The position numbers and the translations under genes are program-made. Below the pieces are notes generated by a model, which had not been told where the DNA came from, did no database searches, and saw nothing but the letters and a program-made list of their open reading frames with translations. From Mycetocola zhadangensis (GTDB taxonomy: Bacteria > Actinomycetota > Actinomycetes > Actinomycetales > Microbacteriaceae): a stretch of DNA of 64,000 nucleotides. Positions 16,475 to 25,431 of this stretch are shown here, one piece after another. Location: the NCBI RefSeq assembly GCF_003668565.1, contig NZ_RCWJ01000002.1, positions 310,001 through 374,000 on the forward strand, in the 5' to 3' direction. The number at the start of each line of letters is the position of its first letter. Position 1 is the stretch's first letter.

Positions 16475-16915
16475 ATGCTCATTCACCGCCCCGTCCTCGT
16501 TTTCGCCGCGACCGCCCTCGCCGCGCTCAGCCTCACCGGCTGCTCGGTGCAGGATGTGCTCAGCAACTCACGTGAGACGGAGTTCGCGAGCTACGAGGCC
16601 GCGGTCGAGATGTGGCCTTCGGGCGAGCTGCCGGGTTGGATCCCGACGGATGCCACTGGCATCCGTTCACTTGAAACGAAAGACGGGCGCCTCTCGGTAA
16701 TTCGCGTGAGCACATCGAGCCCGCTTGAGGGCGAGTGTGAGGAGCGGCCGCGCGAGGGTGTGCCCGTGCTGACCGCGAGTTGGACGGCCGCCGCCGACCG
16801 CCCGGATGTCGTGACCGTGTGCGACGACTACGAGATTATGCCGGTCGAGGGTGGGTGGCTCGGGTGGTTTGAGGGTCCGGAGGAGCCGAGCCGGCTGGCA
16901 GCTGAAGCGGGCTGA
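16475..16915 (+). CDS. Small lipoprotein
   Basis: 146 residues. A signal peptide with lipobox LTGC (Cys near residue 23) indicates export and lipidation. The mature part contains WPSGELPGWIPTDATGIRSL and two Cys pairs candidates (GECEE, VCDDYE) that could form a disulfide, plus a GGWLGWFEGP ending. The same WIPxDAT layout is common in small actinobacterial lipoproteins, but no named family is recognised. A perfect hairpin ACGGATGCC/GGCATCCGT lies inside the coding region. Confidence 0.75.
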   Translation: MLIHRPVLVFAATALAALSLTGCSVQDVLSNSRETEFASYEAAVEMWPSGELPGWIPTDATGIRSLETKDGRLSVIRVSTSSPLEGECEERPREGVPVLTASWTAAADRPDVVTVCDDYEIMPVEGGWLGWFEGPEEPSRLAAEAG

Positions 16916-16938
16916 GTTGGCCGATTTCGTGGGCACCG

Positions 16939-16972
16939 TTGCGCTTTCCATTATGGCAACACTAGAGTTGCC
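16939..16972 (+). promoter_or_regulatory. Leaderless promoter with operator-like palindrome
   Basis: TTGCGC (16939-16944), 18 bases, then TAGAGT (16963-16968) ends seven bases before the ATG at 16976. A perfect inverted repeat GGCAAC-6-GTTGCC (16955-16972) straddles the -10 box. The winged-helix protein encoded second in the operon is the natural candidate to bind it. Confidence 0.7.
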
Positions 16973-16975
16973 GAC

Positions 16976-17446
16976 ATGGAAAGTATTTACGAAGCCGGCC
17001 CGGTCGATCGCGACGATGCGCGATCCCAACTCGAGTTGCTTGCCGCAGATCGTGCAGTGTCCAGTAGCCGAGCGGCAGCCCCCTGGTGGTTGATCGCCTT
17101 GCACGGTCTCAGCGTCGCTGGCTTCGTCTTCTCGTTCGGCCTCGGCCGATGGGAGGCAGCAGGATTCGCCATCAGTGCTCTCGTATTTGTTGGGCTCGGC
17201 ATGATCCGACCCTGGATCACGCGTACCCGCGCGGAGCCGTGGTCGACGTCGACGCGCGCTGTTCGCCCCGGTGTGCTCCAGTTCGTGTCGGCGGTGGCGA
17301 TCATCGCGGTTGGCGCACTGCTTTTCAAACAGCTCGATGCTGAGTGGGTGCTGTGGCCAACGGCCATTCTGGCCTGCGGCACCACCGTGTGGTTTGGGCT
17401 GCAGATGGAGCGCGCCCTGGCGCTCGACGTCGCCGAGGGCGTTTAG
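16976..17446 (+). CDS. Four-helix membrane protein
   Basis: 156 residues with a 38-residue soluble N-terminus and four hydrophobic segments in two pairs (near 38-58, 62-80, 100-118, 126-142). It has no recognised family. Its stop TAG is immediately followed by the ATG of the winged-helix gene, an arrangement seen when a membrane protein is co-produced with its regulator. The absence of a ribosome-binding site and the -10 box seven bases upstream suggest translation of a leaderless mRNA. Confidence 0.8.
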   Translation: MESIYEAGPVDRDDARSQLELLAADRAVSSSRAAAPWWLIALHGLSVAGFVFSFGLGRWEAAGFAISALVFVGLGMIRPWITRTRAEPWSTSTRAVRPGVLQFVSAVAIIAVGALLFKQLDAEWVLWPTAILACGTTVWFGLQMERALALDVAEGV

Positions 17447-17746
17447 ATGCCAGGCAAGGCCGTCGCGCGGTTCGATGAAACCATCCATGGAGTTGTGCGT
17501 CTTCGCGTCTGCGGGATGCTCGCTCGCCTGGGTGCTACCGACTTCGCGGTCATCCGGGACGCTCTCGGGGTGAGCGACCCCACGTTGAGCAAGCACCTCA
17601 AGCAACTCGAGCAGGCCGGGTACATCCGTGTGCAGAAGGGTCTTGCGCTCGGGGGTCGAACGAAGACATGGGCTGAGTTGACGGATGCCGGAAGGGTGGC
17701 ATTCGAGGGACACGTTGCGTTTCTGCGTGAGGTCACAGGCGACTGA
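17447..17746 (+). CDS. Winged-helix transcriptional regulator (small MarR/ArsR-like)
   Basis: 99 residues, a single winged helix: RLRVCGMLARLGATDFAVIR, recognition helix SDPTLSKHLKQLEQAGYI, and wing VQKGLALGGRTKTWAELTDA. This fits the short winged helix DNA-binding domain group (PF13601-type) typically encoded beside a membrane protein. It starts at the base after the preceding stop codon and so is translated by reinitiation. It probably represses its own operon through the GGCAAC/GTTGCC palindrome. Confidence 0.88.
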   Translation: MPGKAVARFDETIHGVVRLRVCGMLARLGATDFAVIRDALGVSDPTLSKHLKQLEQAGYIRVQKGLALGGRTKTWAELTDAGRVAFEGHVAFLREVTGD

Positions 17747-17763
17747 GGCCCCTCCCACGCACA

Positions 17764-17799
17764 GTCCGGGCCCGCCGCGAGATCGCGACGGGCCCGGAC
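17764..17799. terminator. GC-rich bidirectional hairpin
   Basis: GTCCGGGCCCG (17764-17774) pairs perfectly with CGGGCCCGGAC (17789-17799), with CGCGA/TCGCG pairing inside the loop. It sits in the 75-base gap between the convergent regulator and peptidase genes. It has no T-run on either side. Confidence 0.75.
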
Positions 17800-17821
17800 C
17801 CGGTGTTATGCACGGGTGCGA

Positions 17822-19405
17822 CTAGCGCCTTCCGTGGGGACCCTTGTGATCGAAGTGATCGGTGCGCCAGTGGCCCTTGCCGTGGCCCTTTCCACCGTGG
17901 TGCTTCGTCTTGGTCTCCGCGAACGTCGCCGTTGAGTGCGCGATGGCGTCAGCCATCTGCTCCAGCACCACCGGGTCGATGTTGCTGATGTCGTCGCACT
18001 CCTGGTGGTAGCACGGGTCGAACGCTTCGCCTGCGGTGCCACCGTAGATGGCGGCCTGTTCGGCGCTCTTGATGTCTTCCGCTCCGGAGAACAGACCACC
18101 GGCCGGGATACCCGCTTCGATGAATGCGAAGTAGTCACTGCGTCCGTCGAACGCTGTCGGCTCGCTGGCGAGTCCCTGCGATGCGAAGAACTCGGTGAAG
18201 TTCGCCTCGATAGCGTCGGAGCCCTCGGGTCCGACCAGGCCGAACGCGCTGCCATCACCGTCGTAGACGAAGCGCACCGCGTTGGGTGACCCCACCATGT
18301 CGAAGTTGAGGTTGAGCGCGTGCTGCGCGATCTGGGCTTCGGTCAGCTGGCTGACGTAGTAGTTCGAGCCCTGCAGGCCGTCTTCCTCGCCGCTCCAGAA
18401 TGCGAACCGAACCTGGTTTTTGGGAACGAGGTTCTTCTTCGACATCTGCAGCGCGGTCTCGAGGATCGATGCGGTTCCCGAACCGTTGTCGTTGATGCCA
18501 GGTCCTTCCAGCACGCCATCGAGGTGGCCGCCGACGACGACGGTCTCGTTCGGGTTGCCCCGGCTGTCGGCGAACAGGTTGAACGTGTCGATCGTCTCAA
18601 CGTGCGCATCGAACGCCAGGCGAGCCGTCACGCCCTCTGTCGTGGCGAACTGCTCGCCGAGCGCGAAGGTTGTGGTCGCGACGGGGAGCTCGAAGATGGT
18701 GTCACCCAACGTTCCGCCGAAGAGTCCCAACCGGTCCTCACCGGGAACATCGTTGCCCTGGTTGAAAATGATCACTCCGACAGCTCCGGCTGCGAGCGCG
18801 TTGTCTGCTTTGACTCGGAAGTCGCAGGTGCCGCGCTGAACGAGAGCGATAGCGCCAATTGTGAAGTCGGCGAAGTCGGCGGCCTCACACCCACTCGTCG
18901 AAGCCCGGTCGCCGGTCAGGTTGATATCGACCGCTTCGACGGCAGCGGAGACATCTCCTTCTGACGCGTTGGCCGCCTCGACAAAGTCCACCTGGTAGCC
19001 GTAGGTCGTCGGCGTTGGGGTGAGCTGTTGGAGCGCGGCGGTGTCGACAACTGTCTTGTCGTAGCTGAACGGTTGCCGCCACGTGGTGTAGCCGGCTCTC
19101 TTGAGCTTCGCTTCCATATAGTCGGCGGAAGCGACGTGACCCGGAGTGCCGGCCGCACGGTTGCCGCCGTTGGCGTCCGCGACATCCTGCAGCGCCTGGA
19201 GGTGTCTCGTGATGCCGTCGGCGGTGACGGCCTTCCTCAGCACCTCGGAAGCGGACTTGCCCCCGGAGTTGCCGTGGCCACCTCCGTGGCCACCGCCTCC
19301 TTTGCCTCCACCGGCGTACGCCGGACCGGCGAAGCTCACGGCGACTAATGCGCCAGTGGCGAGAGCCGCCCCCAGCACGGTTCCCACCTTGCGTTTCTGA
19401 AACAT
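17822..19405 (-). CDS. Secreted M28-family aminopeptidase with PA domain
   Basis: 527 residues. A Sec signal peptide ends at AYA (about residue 31). Then come a Gly/His-rich stretch, a helical region, a protease-associated domain (about 130-255), and the M28 catalytic domain: VVGGHLDGVLEGPGINDNGS (His and Asp zinc ligands), SGEEDGLQGS (catalytic Glu pair), NFDMVGSPN (Asp) and CYHQECDD (His). The C-terminus is again Lys/Gly/His-rich. It removes N-terminal residues from peptides outside the cell. GAAGGGG lies upstream of the ATG. Confidence 0.93.
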   Translation of the reverse strand: MFQKRKVGTVLGAALATGALVAVSFAGPAYAGGGKGGGGHGGGHGNSGGKSASEVLRKAVTADGITRHLQALQDVADANGGNRAAGTPGHVASADYMEAKLKRAGYTTWRQPFSYDKTVVDTAALQQLTPTPTTYGYQVDFVEAANASEGDVSAAVEAVDINLTGDRASTSGCEAADFADFTIGAIALVQRGTCDFRVKADNALAAGAVGVIIFNQGNDVPGEDRLGLFGGTLGDTIFELPVATTTFALGEQFATTEGVTARLAFDAHVETIDTFNLFADSRGNPNETVVVGGHLDGVLEGPGINDNGSGTASILETALQMSKKNLVPKNQVRFAFWSGEEDGLQGSNYYVSQLTEAQIAQHALNLNFDMVGSPNAVRFVYDGDGSAFGLVGPEGSDAIEANFTEFFASQGLASEPTAFDGRSDYFAFIEAGIPAGGLFSGAEDIKSAEQAAIYGGTAGEAFDPCYHQECDDISNIDPVVLEQMADAIAHSTATFAETKTKHHGGKGHGKGHWRTDHFDHKGPHGRR

Positions 19406-19587
19406 GTATTACCCCTTCATTGGAGAGTGACAGTCAGACCGGGATCTGAGCCCGGCACGGTGTTTCAGACCTTAGACCCCCGAACGGGGGCATGGGGAGT
19501 AAAAAGTGAGCGAACCTCGCACAGGTCCCCCAACTGGTGGACCCGGGCGAAAGCTCGACGAAGCATTCGTATGCATGCCCGCTGGCG

Positions 19588-20991
19588 CTATAGAGATCCC
19601 GCGAAATACGACGCTCCGGCGAGGATTGCGCCGTACTGAACGCCGACGAGAGAGGAGATCGGGATGGTCTCCGCGGCGTTCTCCTCGGCCGCCTCTTCCT
19701 GCCAGCGTGTGTACAGCGCGTGCATTCGCGCACAGATTCGACGGAGCTCGGCCCGAGCGGTTCCCGCGTTAACCTCCGCTTCCAAAGCGCGAAGCAGCAT
19801 CCCGCCGTAGCGAAGCCTGTACATGTGGATCAGGTCTTCGCAGCCGAAGCGCTCGGCGACGGTGGCCGGCCGTTGTGCCTCGGGCTGGAGCGAACGGGCG
19901 ATGTTCGACTCGCCGGTCGCCGTCATCATCGGAACGAACGCCCGTGAGGCGCGAAGGAACGGGGAGTCGAGCGTGAGCATCGGCTCGGCCGCAGCCAGCA
20001 TGTCCATGAGCTCGGTGCCGAAGTCGACGAAGACGCTGCCGGTGCGGGCGAGCAGTTCGGCGTATGACTCGTCGATCGGCTCGGTGTTGTCCGCGTCAGC
20101 GTGCTTCCAGTACGGCAGCTCGGCGATGAGCGAGAGCGTCCCGTGCCTGAGCGCGTAGTCGCTCGAGGCGTTTCCGCCCGAACCCGGAGGGAAGGGGTCG
20201 CCGCCGAGCGACTCGATCCAGTCGTAGACCTCCTCGAGGGTGCCGGTGAGGAAGATGGCCTGCGCGAGTTCAGTGAGGTGCCCGCCCTCCGGCTCGCCCT
20301 TATCGAGGGGAAGCCCGAGGCTCTCGGGCACGGCAGCCAGGAGATCATAGATCTCGGGCACGTCACGGGTGAGGTAGTAGTAGACGCCACCCATTTCGGC
20401 GTTGTGCAGGGCGACATAGAGGTCGGGTGTGGTGAGGTCGATGGCGCGTGCGAGAGCCTGCGTCTCGGGGAGCATCGCGTCGAAGTACGCTCTCTTGTAG
20501 CTCCACGGGAAGGTCCACTCGACCTGCTCGTTGGGAGCCGGACGGTAGAACGCGCGAGCGTAACTGCTCCGGTCGCCCGGGTGAGCGAACCAGCCCTCGT
20601 TCAGGCGGGCGCCGTCTGGGTCGATGCACGGCACAATGCTCCAGCGTGCGGCAAGCCCGAGCCGCAACTCGGTGTCGGTCGCAAGCTGCTCAAGCAGGTG
20701 CAGTGCCGTCCACGCGCCGACCGGTTCGTTGGGGTGAACGCCGCCCACGACGAGGTGCGACAGCGCTCCCTCACCGATCGAGTACATCATCAGGGCATCG
20801 CCGAGTCTGCTGGTTCCGATCCGCTGGACGGAGATCAGCTCGGGGTGCTCCTTCCGCAGCGCTTCAAATCGGGCGGTGAGCTCGTCCATCGACGGGAAGG
20901 AGGTGTACTCCGGGATCGCGCCGCTTCGGGCGAGAATGTCGTCGGCTGAGCCGACCCGGCTTCCGCGAGCGAGGGTGAGGGCTGTATCCAC
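19588..20991 (-). CDS. M14-family zinc carboxypeptidase
   Basis: 467 residues, no signal peptide. Zinc ligands are HPNE in LVVGGVHPNEPVGAW (about residues 88-91) and the His in LYVALHNAEMGG. A candidate catalytic Glu is in LIAELPYW near residue 320. CIDPDGARLNEGW fits the substrate-binding loop. A C-terminal helical extension of about 100 residues follows. It probably trims amino acids or amide groups from peptides in the cytoplasm; the exact bond is unknown. GTG start with AAGGA about eleven bases upstream. Confidence 0.85.
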   Translation of the reverse strand: MDTALTLARGSRVGSADDILARSGAIPEYTSFPSMDELTARFEALRKEHPELISVQRIGTSRLGDALMMYSIGEGALSHLVVGGVHPNEPVGAWTALHLLEQLATDTELRLGLAARWSIVPCIDPDGARLNEGWFAHPGDRSSYARAFYRPAPNEQVEWTFPWSYKRAYFDAMLPETQALARAIDLTTPDLYVALHNAEMGGVYYYLTRDVPEIYDLLAAVPESLGLPLDKGEPEGGHLTELAQAIFLTGTLEEVYDWIESLGGDPFPPGSGGNASSDYALRHGTLSLIAELPYWKHADADNTEPIDESYAELLARTGSVFVDFGTELMDMLAAAEPMLTLDSPFLRASRAFVPMMTATGESNIARSLQPEAQRPATVAERFGCEDLIHMYRLRYGGMLLRALEAEVNAGTARAELRRICARMHALYTRWQEEAAEENAAETIPISSLVGVQYGAILAGASYFAGSL

Positions 20992-21110
20992 GTGGGCGTG
21001 ATCCTTGGGTTCGGGGTCGGGAGTGCGGCGAGCCGGACCCTCTCACGATACGGGCGTGGGCTGGGTGTTCCCGCCATTGCGCAGCCGTCCCGCCGTCGCC
21101 CGCGCCCGTC

Positions 21111-22592
21111 TTACAGCTCGCGGTGCGTCCAGCGGCCGCCGAGCAGCGTGCCGGCCACCGTCTGCGTGCGCAGTACCTCTGGTGGTGATGCGAGCGGATC
21201 CGACTCGACAATCGCGAGATCCGCGATTTCGCCCACCGTGACATCCGTTCGTGTGCTCGCCGCAAGCGCCTGCTGTGCGGTCAGCGCCTGCTCGACGTGC
21301 CACGGGTCGCGACCATCACGGGTGCGACCGACCGCGGCAGCGAGAGTGACCCACGGGTCGAGAGGTGCAACCGGTGCGTCAGAGCCGAGCACGAGCCGCA
21401 CCCCGGCGTCGGCGAACGAGCGCAGCATGAACGCGTTGGCCGTGCGGCCGGGCCAGAAGCGGTCGGCGATGTCGCGGTCGTCCATGGCGTGCTCTGGCTG
21501 CACGCTGGCGTCGACACCGAGCGCCGCGAACCGGGCGACGTCGGCATCGGTGACGAGTTGGGCGTGCTCGATCCGGCCGTGTCTCAGCCCGAGCGCCTCG
21601 AAGGCGTCGAGCACGTGCGCGTTCGCCCGGTCCCCGATGGCGTGCACCGCGGCCCGCAGCCCAGCCTCGGTCGAGCGGGTGAGCAGCGCGGCGAGTTGCT
21701 CAGGCGGAACGACGAGGATGCCCCGCGCGTCCGGCTGCCCGGCCATTCCCGGGTACTCGTCGAAACAGAACGCCGTTCGTGTGCCGAGCGACCCGTCAGT
21801 GATGATCTTGTGCCGACCGACGGTGAGCAGCTCGTTCACCCGCTGCCCGGTGTAGAGCCCCTCGGAAATCGCACGGTCGATGTGCTCGGTGTAGATGCCG
21901 AACTCGACGCGCAACGTGTCTGTGCCCGAGGCCATGCGGCGCTGCCAGCTTTCCAGGTTCCAGGCCATCTCGAGATCGACAATTCCGACGATTCCGCGAG
22001 CAGCGGCATCCGTTGCTGCATCATTCACCATCGGGTCCAGGACCGAATCGGGCACCGTGTTGACCAGGTTCTCGATCGCGAACGCCGGCGTCTCGCGGAG
22101 CAGACCGGTGGGGTGACCGGCGTGGCCGAACAGCTCGAGAGCGACAGTGTTGAGCCAGACCGAGTGCAGGTCGAAGCTGATCAGCACGATCGGCACGCCG
22201 TTGCCCGCAGCGTCGAGGTCGGCGAGGTTCGGGGCGTCCGGCCAGATTCCGTCGCGGAACCCGTTCGCCACGAAGGTCAGGGGCCGGCCTGTGTCATCCA
22301 CGGCGAGTGGCCCGGCCGCGGCGAGAGCGTCGCGCACCATCGTGGAGGCCTGGCGCGCACTCGTTGCCGTCGACACGTCGAGCCGCCGGGTCTTCAGCGC
22401 CCACTGGGTGAAGTGCACGTGCTCATCCCAGAGCCCCGGAATCAGCCAGCGACCGTCGAGCGACACCTTTTCAACTCCCGAGCGGATGCCATCGGCGATT
22501 TTCGCGATACGGCCGTCGGTGATGAGAACATCGGTGACGCGCTCGCCGATTCGGGCGTCGCGGAGGACGAGGTCCAGTCGCCCAGTGCTCAC
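21111..22592 (-). CDS. YtcJ-like amidohydrolase (Amidohydro_3)
   Basis: 493 residues. LIPGLWDEHVHFTQWAL gives the first metal-binding HxH-type motif; HAIGDRANAHVLDAFE, RIEHAQLV and LVLGSDAPVAPLDPW give the remaining His/Asp positions. The split N- and C-terminal beta-sandwich (ITDGRIAKI and LLGGRWTHREL) is typical of metal-dependent amidohydrolases. The substrate is likely an amide or cyclic amide; none can be named. Its GTG start overlaps the stop of the PaiB-like gene in GTGA, so the two are translationally coupled. Confidence 0.9.
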   Translation of the reverse strand: MSTGRLDLVLRDARIGERVTDVLITDGRIAKIADGIRSGVEKVSLDGRWLIPGLWDEHVHFTQWALKTRRLDVSTATSARQASTMVRDALAAAGPLAVDDTGRPLTFVANGFRDGIWPDAPNLADLDAAGNGVPIVLISFDLHSVWLNTVALELFGHAGHPTGLLRETPAFAIENLVNTVPDSVLDPMVNDAATDAAARGIVGIVDLEMAWNLESWQRRMASGTDTLRVEFGIYTEHIDRAISEGLYTGQRVNELLTVGRHKIITDGSLGTRTAFCFDEYPGMAGQPDARGILVVPPEQLAALLTRSTEAGLRAAVHAIGDRANAHVLDAFEALGLRHGRIEHAQLVTDADVARFAALGVDASVQPEHAMDDRDIADRFWPGRTANAFMLRSFADAGVRLVLGSDAPVAPLDPWVTLAAAVGRTRDGRDPWHVEQALTAQQALAASTRTDVTVGEIADLAIVESDPLASPPEVLRTQTVAGTLLGGRWTHREL

Positions 22593-23299
22593 CTGTCGGC
22601 GGTTTCGGGGTCGGCGATTCCGGGGTCGGAAATCTCCGGCTGGGGGGTAGGGGTGGGGGCATCCGCGTGCTGGGCGTCCGTGTGACGACCGTCGTGGACG
22701 CGGTGCATCTCGGCGGCCAGTCCGGGGTGGGAGTAGTGCTCGCCGTGCTCGAGCTCGGTCATCACGTTGTCGACGATCTCGTCGGACTTACCCTGACTGA
22801 GCTTCGCGCGTGCCTCGAACCGGGTGACACGCATCCGGAATCCGACGGTGCCCGAGACGATGCGCCGGCCGTACTCCTCGTTGTCCTCGAGCAGGTTCGG
22901 CTCGGGAAGTTCGTGCTCAAAGTGGCTGACCAGTTCGCTGAGCACACGCCAGTTCTCGTCGTCGCTGAGGATTTCCGGGTTGCCGTACAGGTGCGCGGTG
23001 ACGTGGTTCCAGGTGGGAACCGCAGGCGAGCCGTCGTACCAGCTCGGCGAAACGTAGCCGTGTGGTCCCTGAATAATCACCATCACCTCGTGCTGGCCGA
23101 GCTCGAGTGTGCGGTCGTCGGGGCGCCCGACGTGGCTGACGATGCTGATCTCGTCTCGCCCCTCCTCGAGGATCACCGGGTAGTGCGAGGCGACGAGCCC
23201 CTTCGCCGTGTTCGACACGATGGTTGCCCACGGGTTCTCGCGGATCAGCCGCTTCACTTCCTGTGGGTCGGTGACGATGTACGAGGGCGTATGGCGCAT
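22589..23299 (-). CDS. PaiB-like FMN-binding protein
   Basis: 236 residues. TPSYIVTDPQEVKRLIRENP, WATIVSNTAKGLVASHYPVI and GPHGYVSPSWYDGSPAVPTW followed by NHVTAHLYG are hallmarks of the FMN-binding negative transcriptional regulator family (PaiB of Bacillus). These have a flavin-reductase-like split barrel that binds FMN; DNA binding is poorly supported. The C-terminal tail of about 35 residues is a proline-rich low-complexity extension. ATG at 23299 is chosen; a TTG two codons upstream is also in frame. Confidence 0.9.
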   Translation of the reverse strand: MRHTPSYIVTDPQEVKRLIRENPWATIVSNTAKGLVASHYPVILEEGRDEISIVSHVGRPDDRTLELGQHEVMVIIQGPHGYVSPSWYDGSPAVPTWNHVTAHLYGNPEILSDDENWRVLSELVSHFEHELPEPNLLEDNEEYGRRIVSGTVGFRMRVTRFEARAKLSQGKSDEIVDNVMTELEHGEHYSHPGLAAEMHRVHDGRHTDAQHADAPTPTPQPEISDPGIADPETADR

Positions 23300-23359
23300 G
23301 GGCAAATTCTGACAGATGACGCTGGGGCGCGCGGGGGGCGTGATCGGGCTGCAGCGGGG

Positions 23360-24169
23360 CTAGTGCTCGGCGAGCAGCTCGCGGGCATCCGCCGCGGTCG
23401 CGACCCCGGCTGCGTCGACGATGCGCAGCCCAACGCTCGGGCGGATCGGGTCCCGCTGCCCACCCGAGTGCACAACCTCATTCCCGAAAACGGTGAGTTG
23501 GCTCGCGTGGGAACGCAGAGCATCCGTCATCGTGATTCGACGGTGCTCAAGGTTGAACCACTCGGCTCCCGAGGTCGGCTCGTCGAGGAGCTCGGCAAAC
23601 GGAATGTCCAGGGCCACGGATGCTCGCAGTGCGGCATCGCGGATTCGCACGTGGTCGGGGTGCCCGTATCCGCCGTGGTCGTCGTAGCTGATCACGAGGT
23701 CGGGCCGGGTGGCCGCAAGCAGGGCGGCGACGTCGGCGGTCACTTCGCCGAGGTCGGCGCGGGCCAGGGCGTCGGTGGGAGCATCGTCGGCTGGGCCCGC
23801 AACACCCTCGCTCACCCACACCATGCCGGAGTCACGGTAGATGCGCTCGGGCGATCCGTCGACGCGGGCGGGCGGCTGCCCCAGCCAGTAGTGGTCGGTG
23901 ATGCCGAGCACCCGGAGCGCTCCGGCAAGTTCGCGTTTGCGTTCGAGCGACAGGGCCTCGGTTCCGACGAGGGCAGACAGTGGCCCTGGCACGACTTCGC
24001 CCCGTTCGCCCCTGCTCGCGGTCAGCAGGGTCACGCGAATGCCACGGGCGACCAGCTCGGCGATAAGCCCGCCAGAGGCGATCGTCTCGTCATCGGGGTG
24101 GGCATGCGCGAACAGCACCGAACGGGCGCCGTTCAGGATGTCGTCGATCGCCGTTCCGCTTGCGCTCAC
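23360..24169 (-). CDS. PIG-L/LmbE-family N-acetylglucosaminyl deacetylase (MshB-like)
   Basis: 269 residues. The zinc motif AHPDDE follows the first strand (VLFAHAHPDDETIASGG), and the third ligand lies in YGHPDH. The family deacetylates GlcNAc-conjugates. Next to a MshA-like enzyme the likely job is deacetylation of GlcNAc-inositol in mycothiol synthesis (MshB); Mca-type conjugate hydrolysis is the alternative. GTG at 24169 overlaps the TGA of the glycosyltransferase gene (GTGA). The long upstream extension of the frame lies inside that gene and is not used. Confidence 0.85.
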   Translation of the reverse strand: MSASGTAIDDILNGARSVLFAHAHPDDETIASGGLIAELVARGIRVTLLTASRGERGEVVPGPLSALVGTEALSLERKRELAGALRVLGITDHYWLGQPPARVDGSPERIYRDSGMVWVSEGVAGPADDAPTDALARADLGEVTADVAALLAATRPDLVISYDDHGGYGHPDHVRIRDAALRASVALDIPFAELLDEPTSGAEWFNLEHRRITMTDALRSHASQLTVFGNEVVHSGGQRDPIRPSVGLRIVDAAGVATAADARELLAEH

Positions 24170-25359
24170 GAAGCGACTCGGCCGCGGCCGGCGAGCAGGC
24201 CCTGATAGACATCGAGGGTGTGAAGGGCGGTGTGCCGCCACGGGAAGTCGAGGGCCCGAGCGCGTCCGGCGGTGCCGAGCGACGTTGCGAACGTGGGGTC
24301 CGCGAGGAGCCGGCTGATGGCATCCGTCCACGAAGAGGCATCGCGGGTATCGATGAGGAGTCCTGTCGTGCCGTGCTCGACGGCCTCGACCAGGCCACCC
24401 GAGCGCATGGCCACAACCGGGATGCCACTCGCCGCCGCTTCGAGGGCGACCAGGCCGAACGTCTCCGAGTGCGACGGCACAAGCAGCATGCGGGCGCCGC
24501 GGAGCAGGACGGCCAGATCGCGGCGCGACTGCGGGCCGACGAAACGCACGGTGATGCCGGCATCGGACGCGAGGGTGCGCAGTTCGGTCGGGTAGGACTC
24601 GTGGCCCGTGGTCGGTCCGCCGGCAACCACGAGGTCCGGCCGGTCGGCCGCTGGAATCGCGGCAAGGGCGGCGATCGCCAGGTCGAGTCCCTTGAGTGGT
24701 TCGAGTCGGGCGGCGACGACGACGTAGCCGGGGTGCTCGGTCGTCGGTGTTTCGAGCGGCGTGAAGAGTGCGCTGTCGACGCCCGGGTGGACGACGCTGA
24801 CGCGCGTCGGTGCCGCGCCGAGCCGGTTGACGATGGTGTCTCGTTCGGCGGCGCTCACGGCGATGACGGCATCCGATTCGCGGGCGAGGAGCGCTTCGCC
24901 GCGCATCCGTCCGGGGGATTCGGGCCGTTCACCCTCGGACAGAGGGGTCGAAACATCCGCCGCGATGCTGTGGAAGCTTTGCACGTGCGGAATGCCGCGG
25001 CGGCGAGCGACGTCGATCGCGGCCATGCCGGAAAACCAGTGGTGTGAGTGCACGATGTCGACGTCACCGAACGCGTCGAGCGCGGTGCCGAACTCGGCGA
25101 TGAAGCCCTCGTGCTCGCCCTTGATGCGGCGCTCGACCGGCCCCGCGGTGAGGTGGTGCACTGTGACGTTCGCAGCGATTTTATGAGCGGATGCCTGTTG
25201 CGGCGCCGTGCGACGCGTCACGATGTCGACGGTGTGACCCAGTTCGCCGAGTTCGAGAGCCGTCGCGCGGACGGCCACGTTCATCCCGCCGACGTCACCG
25301 GTGCCCGGATCGTCGTCTGGAGACGTGTGGAGACTGATCAGGGCGATGGAGAGGGGCAC
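24166..25359 (-). CDS. mshA: MshA-like D-inositol-3-phosphate glycosyltransferase
   Basis: 397 residues, GT4 family, GT-B fold. The N-terminus SLHTSPDDDPGTGDVGGMNV matches the MshA signature around the inositol-phosphate and nucleotide sites; VHSHHWFSGMAA, VVHPGVDSALF, VAARLEPLKGLDLAI and the C-terminal ETFGLVALEAAASGIPVVA (Glu-x7-Glu) are standard for GT4. MshA joins GlcNAc to inositol-3-phosphate, the first step of mycothiol synthesis. The product gene pair overlaps by four bases with the deacetylase. Assignment rests on the N-terminal motif plus that neighbour. Confidence 0.82.
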   Translation of the reverse strand: MPLSIALISLHTSPDDDPGTGDVGGMNVAVRATALELGELGHTVDIVTRRTAPQQASAHKIAANVTVHHLTAGPVERRIKGEHEGFIAEFGTALDAFGDVDIVHSHHWFSGMAAIDVARRRGIPHVQSFHSIAADVSTPLSEGERPESPGRMRGEALLARESDAVIAVSAAERDTIVNRLGAAPTRVSVVHPGVDSALFTPLETPTTEHPGYVVVAARLEPLKGLDLAIAALAAIPAADRPDLVVAGGPTTGHESYPTELRTLASDAGITVRFVGPQSRRDLAVLLRGARMLLVPSHSETFGLVALEAAASGIPVVAMRSGGLVEAVEHGTTGLLIDTRDASSWTDAISRLLADPTFATSLGTAGRARALDFPWRHTALHTLDVYQGLLAGRGRVAS

Positions 25360-25431
25360 TCACAAAATGATAGGCCGCACGCCTGAGTGTTCTGTCTGGC
25401 TGAAGTTCGCCAGGCGTCGATACCATCGAGC

